Source: a virus. Taken from it: a DNA stretch of 23,536 bases. The position numbers and the translations under genes are program-made. Location of the stretch: positions 1-23,536 of the IMG/VR virus record IMGVR_UViG_3300014820_000127; one strand, written 5' to 3'. A model generated the notes under the pieces. It had not been told where the DNA came from. It saw nothing but the letters and a program-made list of their open reading frames with translations, and made no database searches. Of this stretch, positions 10,001 through 19,000 are shown piece after piece; position 1 is the stretch's first letter; every line of letters starts with the position of its first letter.

Positions 10001-13000
10001 CGGTACAAATGCCGCAGGAAAGGATTTGTACGAAAATGAGCATGGTGTTCGCGCTAAAGATGAGGGTAATGGCATATTCAGTCAGGAAAAAGTAAATATC
10101 ATCCCGACCCGGCAAGGCGTAACGGTTGGATTACAGCCACGCGAGGATGATTTTAAAACTACCGATGAAAAGGCTCCTGAACCGGAGCAGCCAAAAGAAG
10201 AACCGAAGTCCGAAAAGCAGTCCAAGCGTGCCCAATACGAAGATGAGCTTAAAAAGGCAAAGAAAGCCTTTATGGACACCTTCAATAAGGCCATGTCCGG
10301 CATTAATCCAGAAACCATTGAGAAAGGTATCAAACTACTGGCCATCTACGCTAAAATAGGCATACACGACTTTGGAGAGATAGTTAAAGACCTGTACGAA
10401 GATCTCGGTGAAAAAGCTGGCGAAGTTTTTGATGGATTAAAAGCCGCATACGGAGCATTTGCCACCAGCGCAGATGCTACCGATGAAGAAATAGAGGCCA
10501 TGACCAACCTCAAAGAAGTACGTAAAGCAAAATTTGAGGATTATATAACCAAGAAAGAAAATGGAACAGACAATGAACGACAGCGAGTGGAAGGAAATAC
10601 ACCTTCAATTCCTGCGGGACAATTACCCGGAAAGGCTGCAAATGCTGTACCAGGAAAACAAACTGAAGAAGTACCTGGACGACCTGACAACAACAGCGGT
10701 GAAAATGGAAATGCAGATCATGGAAAACAAACCGTCCCTGAAGTACGACCAGGTGGAAGCGATGATAACGGAAGCCCTGCTGGCACCGGAAGTGGACCTG
10801 ACAGACAGGGAGGACGTTCCAAAAATGCCGGATCAGGAGTACCAAAAAATACTGAAAAGCGTAGTTTAAAGCCTGAAGATCAAAATCACTATATCCGGCA
10901 GGATGATGAAATAGGTGAAGGCTCCCCTATTGAAAAGTTCAACAAAAACATGGATGCCATTTTCCTGCTTAAAAAACTGGAAAGTGAAGACCGTAACCCA
11001 TCCCCGGAAGAAAAGAAGGTACTGGCACAATTTGTCGGGTGGGGGGGCTTGGCTGAATACCTTAAAGGCGGTGAATACTCCAATGAGCAGGCTGTAAATG
11101 CGGCCATAGCCGGGAAGCGCGAAGTGGTGCGCCTTAACCGGTGGGATAATAAAATTTTGGACTTTTCAAAAGACGGGCCCATTAACGCACCTTCTTATTC
11201 CTCATTCAGCGAACTTGCCAATGAGATAAAGAATAAGCTAAATAATTCAGGTTATCCAATCGGTATAGATGAAGTGCGCAAATCATTGGTTAGCTCATTG
11301 TTTACCAATGATGAATTGAATGCGGCTAAAAACTCAACTATCAACGCGAACTATACCGAACGCCAGGTTATCAATAAAATGTGGGAACTGGCAAAGCAGT
11401 TGGGCTTTAAAGGTGGGAATACGCTGGAAACATCTGCCGGTATAGGAAACTTCTTTGGCCTGATGCCGAAAGACCTGCGTGACAGCACAAAGCTAACCGG
11501 CTATGAGCTCGACAGTATCACCGGGCGTATGCTTAAAAAACTTTACCCGGAAGCTAAGATAACCGTGTCAGGTTTTGAAAAATCAAACGTGCAGCCCAAT
11601 AGCCAGGACCTTGTTATCGGTAATGTGCCATTTGCACAGAAAGCGCCATTCGATAAAAACTATCCTGACATCTCCAAATTCAACATGCACAATTACTTTA
11701 TCGGTAAAAGTATGCGGTTGTTAAAGCCTGGCGGTGTTGCAATGGTTATCACATCGAAAAGCACGCTTGATGGCGACCCAAAATTCCGCGAATGGATGTC
11801 AAGCCCGGACGGTGGCAATAGCGTGCTTGTGGGGGCTGTGAGGCTACCAAATAACGCATTTTCAGAGAACGCAGGCACACAGGTTACGACTGATATTGTA
11901 GTATTCCGTAAACGGGATAATAATAAAATTAATCCACTGGAGAATGAGTTTAGGTACACCTATCCAATAGAAGAAAAGCATTTTGATAAAGAGGGCAACC
12001 AGGTACCTATAAATGTAAATGAATATTATCATCAGCATCCTGAAAATATGCTTGGTAAGATGATGACAGCCGATGAAGCTGGATCAGGCGGCTTATATGG
12101 AGGTAAGGATGCCACGTTACATGCGCCATCGGGGTACAACGTTATCTCAAACTTAAATAAAGCTATCAAGTCTTTCCCATCTGATATTATGCAGCAGGAA
12201 CAATCAGCACAGGTTGAAAAGCCTGTTGAGGAAACTGTAGAGGCCATTGACAAAAAAGAGGGCAGCATGTTTGAAAAGGGCGGTAAGATTTATATGGTGA
12301 GGGATGGTGAGGGAGTAGCTAAGTATAATGAAAAGCCTGCCGAGGTAAAAATAGCCAAAGCATATATCGCACTTAAAACCACGTTGCTTGAATTGATCAA
12401 GCAGGAATTATCTCCGGTAAATGCAGAAGCTAATATTGAGGCCCTCCGAAAAGAATTAAATAAAGAATACGATGCTTTTGTTGAAAAGAATAAAGCCCTG
12501 CATAAAAATAGGGCAATAAAGTTTCTTGAAGATGACGTTGACTATCCTTTGGTTCAATCGTTAGAGGAAGCAAAGGATAAATTTGTAGATGATGGTAAGG
12601 GAGGTGGTAAAAAAGTTACCGAAATAAAAAAATCAGCATTATTTAAAAAGCGGATAAACTTTCCCCGTACCGAACCGGATGCAGCAGAAAATATTAAGGA
12701 TGCTATAAATATTTCATTTAATTACAGAAACGGCCTTGACCTGAATTATATTTCAAAACTGTTAGGTCAGCCGGTAGCTGATGTTAAAAATACGTTAATA
12801 AACGAAAACCTTGCCTTTGAAAATCCGAATACAGGTTTATTGGAAAGCCCGGAAGAATACTTGTCTGGCTATGTGCGTGACAAACTGGATCAGGCTAAAG
12901 CGGCTGTTGAAACTGATGAAAAGTTTAATAGGAACGTAGCTGAACTTGAAAAAGTTATTCCAAAAGATATACCAGCATCACTTATTCAATATTCACTTGG

Positions 13001-16000
13001 TTCAACCTGGGTTCCCCCTGCTATTTATGAAGATTTTGTTAAATCACTTTTAGGAGTTGATTCAACAATAAAATATAAAGAGGCCCTTGCTAAATGGGAT
13101 ATTGCTTCAAGTTATGGCCTGCATGATTCAAGGAATAGAACCACCTATGCAGGTGGTGGTGTTGATGGTGTACGGCTGTTAGAAAACGCTTTAAATAACA
13201 TTCAGACAACCGTTAGTATGCCAAAAGCAGACGGCGGTGGTATTGATGCTCATGCAACTGAAGAAGCAAGGGAAAGGCAAGCGCAGATCGAGGATGAGTT
13301 TGTGACTTTCATGCGGTCAAATAAAGAGGCACAGGATATTACCGAACCGATATATAATAAAATCTACAACAATTTTGTTGAGCGAAATTGGCAGACACCT
13401 AATATTGATTATTATCCGGGGCAGTCTAAAACAATCAGTTTATACGATGAGCAAAAGAGATCAGTAGCCAGGGGGCTTGCTGAAAGTACGCTCGGAGCGC
13501 AAGAGGTTGGCTTCGGTAAGAGCTTCGTGCAGCACATCCTGGCCATGGAAGCTAAAAGGCTTGGATTGGCTAAAAAGACGATGGTGGTGGTACAGAAAGC
13601 AACGCTGGGGCAATATGTTACCAGTTTCCGCAGAATGTATCCTACGGCTAAAATACTGGCGCCATCCGAAGCAGATTTCTCCGCAGAGAACAGGGCTAAA
13701 CTTTATGCGAAAATTTCTACGCAGGATTGGGATGCTATCATCATGCCGCATTCTCAATTTGATATGATCCCTGATAAGCCGGAGCGGCGCAAGGCATATA
13801 TTCAGGAAAAAATAGATAATCTTCAAAAATCCATCGACGAGGCTGATAATGGCGCCGATAAAAAAGCTATCGAAAGCAAGCTACGTGACCTTGATCACGA
13901 GATGCGCCTGGTGGATGATCCGGATGCGCTTAAAATGAACGCAAAGGGTGAGTATATTGAAAAGAAGGGTAAAAATGTAAAGAATGAGGCTAAAAAGGCT
14001 TTGAGTACAGAAGCTAAAATGGAAAGGTTGCTAAATCGTCATACTGATAGGTCGGCCTTGCATTTTGAGGACATGGGGATTGATAACTTAATCTTAGACG
14101 AGTGTTTCCCTTACGAAACCCCGGTCTTAACAACCAAAGGTTGGTTACCAATAGGGCTGATAGTTGAGCAAAAATTAGACTTGCAAGTATTAAGCTATAA
14201 TGTATTATCGGGGACGTATGAGACAAAAAGAATAACCAATTGGCTGAGGAAACCAATTGTAAATAAAATGTTGAAAGTGAGGCATAAATACGGTACTTTT
14301 GTATGTACGTCCAACCACCATATATTAACCGAAAATGGATACATCCGAGCAAAAGACCTCACCAATAACGACAGAATTATATTTACCACTTTGCAGGTGG
14401 TGTCAGAAAGTCCCGGTCAAAAAGGAGAAGTATGTATTTTGCAGCACGAGATGTGCGTCTCTATACAAAGCAACCCAAGTCACACAGGACAATCCAACAG
14501 GGAGAAATCTGAATCCAATGCCGATATGCGAATGGTGCAAAATAAATCCAGTAAAAGTACGGTCGAAAAGATTTTGTTCGGGACATTGTGCAGCGAAGTA
14601 TCGGAACAGTTTGCCACATATTCAAGAGCAAAAGAGACTTCACGGAATTTGGTTGGGGAAAAAGTCTTTGGGGATACCAAGTCCAAGTTCGTCAGCCAGA
14701 ATGAAATTAAACAATACAATGAGCAACCCGAAATCTGTAGCAAAAATGAAAGCCAGTATGCAGGGGAAAACATTTTTGTCAAGGGGAGGCAATGGGACTT
14801 TAACCCCGCAGCAAATTACCCTATGCAAAGCATTGGGATTGCCGGAGGACAATATGGAGTGGGGGATAGCGACGAGGCCTGTATGGGGACAATTCCCATC
14901 GTTGCCAAATCATTACAAGGTGGATATTGGTATGCCCGATCTGATGATAGCTATAGAGGTAGACGGGAAAACACACAGGTTGAAGAAATGGAAGTTTTTG
15001 GACAGGCGGAAAACGGAAATTTTGAATGCGTTAGGGTGGAAGGTATTGAGGTTTACGAACGAGCAAGTGACGCAGGATTTGGATTTAGTAATTCGCCAAG
15101 TGACCGAGTTTATGACCTTACAGTTGCCGACAACCATAATTACTTCGCCGCTGGCATCTTAGTATCAAATTGCCATGCCTACAAAAAACTTGGCCTAACC
15201 ACTTCGCTACAAAACATAAAGGGAATTGACCAGACAGCATCAAAGAGGGCTCAATCGCTTTATCTTAAAACCCGGCATATTCAGGAAAAGACAGGCGGTA
15301 AAAATGTAAACTTCTTCACCGGTACCCCGATCACCAATACCATGGCCGAAGTATGGACATGGATGCGGTTTATCAGGCCGGAATTAGTTGAGCGATTAGG
15401 CATAACGCATTTTGACCAGTTTGTAAATACATTTGGCGTTATAGCAAATGATATTGAATTTAATGCTACCGGTTCTTTTAAAAACGTAAACAGGTTCCGT
15501 AGCTTTAAGAATGCTCCTGAACTATTGACCGCCTTCAGGTCGATTGCTCATGTGGTTTTAAAAGATGATGTTAAGGAAATAACCGACAGTGGTTCTGTTC
15601 CTAAATTGTTAAACGGCGAGAAGACTAAAAACATAATCCCGCTTACACCGCCAGTAAAGGAAATTTTAGATAGCATCGTAAGGCAATTAAAAGCCTGGGG
15701 CAATCTATCTTCGCAAGAAAAACGGTTAGGCCGGAACAGAAGTATCCCGGTGGTGCTTTATGGGCACGCTAAGGTTGCCAGTATTGATCCGCGTATGTAC
15801 AACCCGGAGGCGCAGGACCATCCCGACAGTAAGGTTAATAATCTTATTAAGGTAATTGTAAAGAAACACGCAGATACCAAAGCTATTAAAGGTACGCAGA
15901 TGATATTTTCAGATCGTCAAAATAGCATGACAGGCGAACGGCAATATCTTGATGAAAATGAGGAGTTTTTAAATCCGGCATACGGTAAAAAACAGTTTCA

Positions 16001-19000
16001 TCTTTTTGAGGATATGAAGAAGAAGTTAATCGCTGCCGGGATTCCTGAAAATGAGATAGCTATTGCTACCGACCCTAAATATGATAAACAGGAACGTAAA
16101 CAAGCATTGTTTGAAGCGGTAAACGAGGGGTTGGTACGTGTAGTGTTTGGGAGTACCGAAAAAATGGGAGTAGGTGTAAATGCTCAAAAACACTTAGTCG
16201 CCGAACATCATCTTGACGTTCCCAACCGTCCTTCGGATATGGTTCAGAGGGAGGGACGTATTTTAAGGCCTGGTAATGAAAATAAAATAGTTGAGGTTTC
16301 AAACAACGGCATGGAAGGCACCGCAGATGCGATGGCATATAATGTTCTGATGAATAAAGAGAAGTTCATCAAGCAACTTATGACTACCGGGACAGTTGAG
16401 CGCGTTATTGATGATGCGGCCGGCGAAGATGTGCCGACCTTTGATGAAATGATGGCCAGGCTATCCGGGAGCAAATATGCCATTGAAAAAATAAAAACAG
16501 ACGCTAACATAAAAAGAGAAAAAACTAAAAAGGATATTTTCTTTGGCAGGGTTATCCAGGCGAAACGCGACTTACAATCAGCGCAGTCTAATTTGAACCG
16601 CAATAAAGCCGCTTTAAATAAGGACGAGTTTAATGCAGCCAAAGTAGAAAAATCATTCCCTGATGGAGAAATATTGAAAGTAGAGGTTAGTGGCCAGCCG
16701 GAAGCTACCGAAAAGTTCCCTGCTGCTGTTGATGGTTATTTAGACCGGCTGAATAAAAAGTATGAGGAAAGTCCTACCAAATATTCCACTGGTGAAATAA
16801 AGATAAACGGTGTCCCTGTTCAACTGTCATTACATGAGGGATTAGGCGGTTCGGTACTTGAATATACCATACTGGATCTCGGAATAAAAGATCCTTATTA
16901 TACAGGCAAAGGTATAGCCGTTCCGAGTGGTAAGGGTGTTGGCTTGTTATCGTCACTACGTTCAAAATTGGAAGATGTTATTGAAAAGCCTGGTAAGACA
17001 AAAGCGCTTATATCCCAAAACACAAATAATATCGAGCAACTTGGTCATGATATTGATCAAAAATTCGACGATACCCATTTAAAAGAACTTGAAGTACGGT
17101 CTGAAACTTTAAAAGGGTTAATGATTGAAGAAGGGGTTGAAAAAGAAAAAAGCGAAAATGAGCGGCTTCCTGCCATTGATGAAATATTAGACCAAAGCAA
17201 CGTTAAGCCGATACTGGACGCTATGGATAAGCTAAAGGCTAAACCTGGTGGTCAAATGATGGGGTTGCTTGTACCAATACCTCCGGCTGTATGGAACGGG
17301 GCAATTGATATACTGAAGAACGTGGTTAAAGCAACCAACAGTACACAGAAGGCAGTTAGAATAGCAGTAAAGTATATCATTGATAGGGGCGGCGATACTG
17401 CACAGGCAAGCGACTTTGAGCAGAGTATTAATGAAATGCTGGCAAAAACTACTATTCCTCAAAGGCATACTGCGCCGGATACCAACGATACTGATACTGA
17501 AGCCAACCTGGTGAAAGCGGCCATAGAATTGCAGTCAAAAATAAAAGCCAGTTCGCCGGATGAAAAAACATTTGCAAAATTGCCTTTGATTGGCCTAAGC
17601 AAAAAGCAATTGCATAAATACATCGAAGTGGCCGCAGTAATGGCTGCGGACCCGGATGGTGTGTTGAGTTCAGATTTAAGCGGCGCTATTCCTCCGCCAA
17701 AACCTCCGGTTACTCCGCCCGTAACTACCGGGGGGGAAGATGGTGAGCCAAATCGTCGGATACCCAAAAAGGAAAAGATACCAATGGAGTTGATCGATGC
17801 GCCGGAATCAGAAAGCCCGGATGAACCAGATGGTGTTAAAAAGAATTATAGCCTATGGGGCAAGTTAAAAGATGTTCATGTGCGTAACCTTGAGCAACTT
17901 AAATTCTATGGCAAAGATATGACCGATATGACGGCATTCCGCGCTATGCTTCATTTTGCTGCTTCAAAATCAGAAGCTAATGTTAATATTAAACTATCCA
18001 ATGATAAAATAAATAAACTGATCGGCGAAGATGGTTATAAAGTATTGCGCGAAGCATTGATGGAAAGCAGGCTACGCGGTACACGGGAACGGTGGCAAAA
18101 CTTTGCAAGGGATATCAGGGCGATGGATGATACTGAATTATCTGACTTGTTTGACGCTGGCAAATCATCCGCAGTTTATTCTATCATAAAAGACCTGGAA
18201 GGCTACGATGATGACGAGAACCCCGCGCAGAGCATACTGGCATTATTGGATAATCAGGAATATGACGATGCGCGGGATTACCTTGGCCAGATGTTTGATA
18301 ATGCAGCTGACAACGTTTCTTTCTTTGGTAAGTTATCCAACGGGAAAACGTTTGATGAAATGACGCAGCCGGATGGTACCGGTAATTTATCGTTTGTTAA
18401 TCCAAAATATCAGGAATCCTTACAGCAATACAAGCAATTAATCGAAAAACCATTCAGGGAAAGTCACGTTACCAATGAGGGTATATTCAGCGATGCGCTG
18501 GGGCCGCTTGATACTTATTATCCATTGTCACCTGTTGGAAAGGATGCACATAAGGTTGTTATGCCTGCAAAGACAAAATACAATGAGCCCGCCAATATAA
18601 ATAACCATTTTACAAAAGGGAGCGCTGATTTGTATAGTTCAGAAATATCAGCGCTGGCTAAGAAGCTATCAGCGTCATTTAAAACCAATAATAAAGCTGC
18701 CGCAATCAGGGCATTGTATGATGCTGGGTTAGTAGCGCATGTTTCCGGCGATAGCAGCGACAAATATATTTCAATCAATGGCGTAACCTACGAAGCTACC
18801 AAAGTACCTGTAGCGGATGCCAGGACCATTATTACAAACAACCAGATAATTCATACACCAACAAGATATGTGCTTGTGCCTAATTGGCTGTATCAGGAAA
18901 TTAAACCGATAATAGAGGGCGATATTTCAGATCACGACCATTATACCGCGTTCGGGCATATATTGAACGCCACGGTTAACTTTATGCTGGGTGGCCCTGC

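Noticed and set aside
9895-10359. Two further +1-frame open stretches (9895-10095 and 10126-10359) in the giant gene.
   Set aside because: Unlike the three accepted nested genes, they lack a ribosome site and protein-like sequence, while frame 0 here looks like a real domain.
13461-13826. Antisense frame of 121 codons opposite the helicase region.
   Set aside because: It mirrors a well-conserved helicase segment, has no ribosome site and no protein-like motif; a shadow frame.
16244-16642. Antisense frame of 132 codons opposite helicase motif VI and beyond.
   Set aside because: It lies over clear helicase coding sequence and its composition looks like a reverse-complement shadow.
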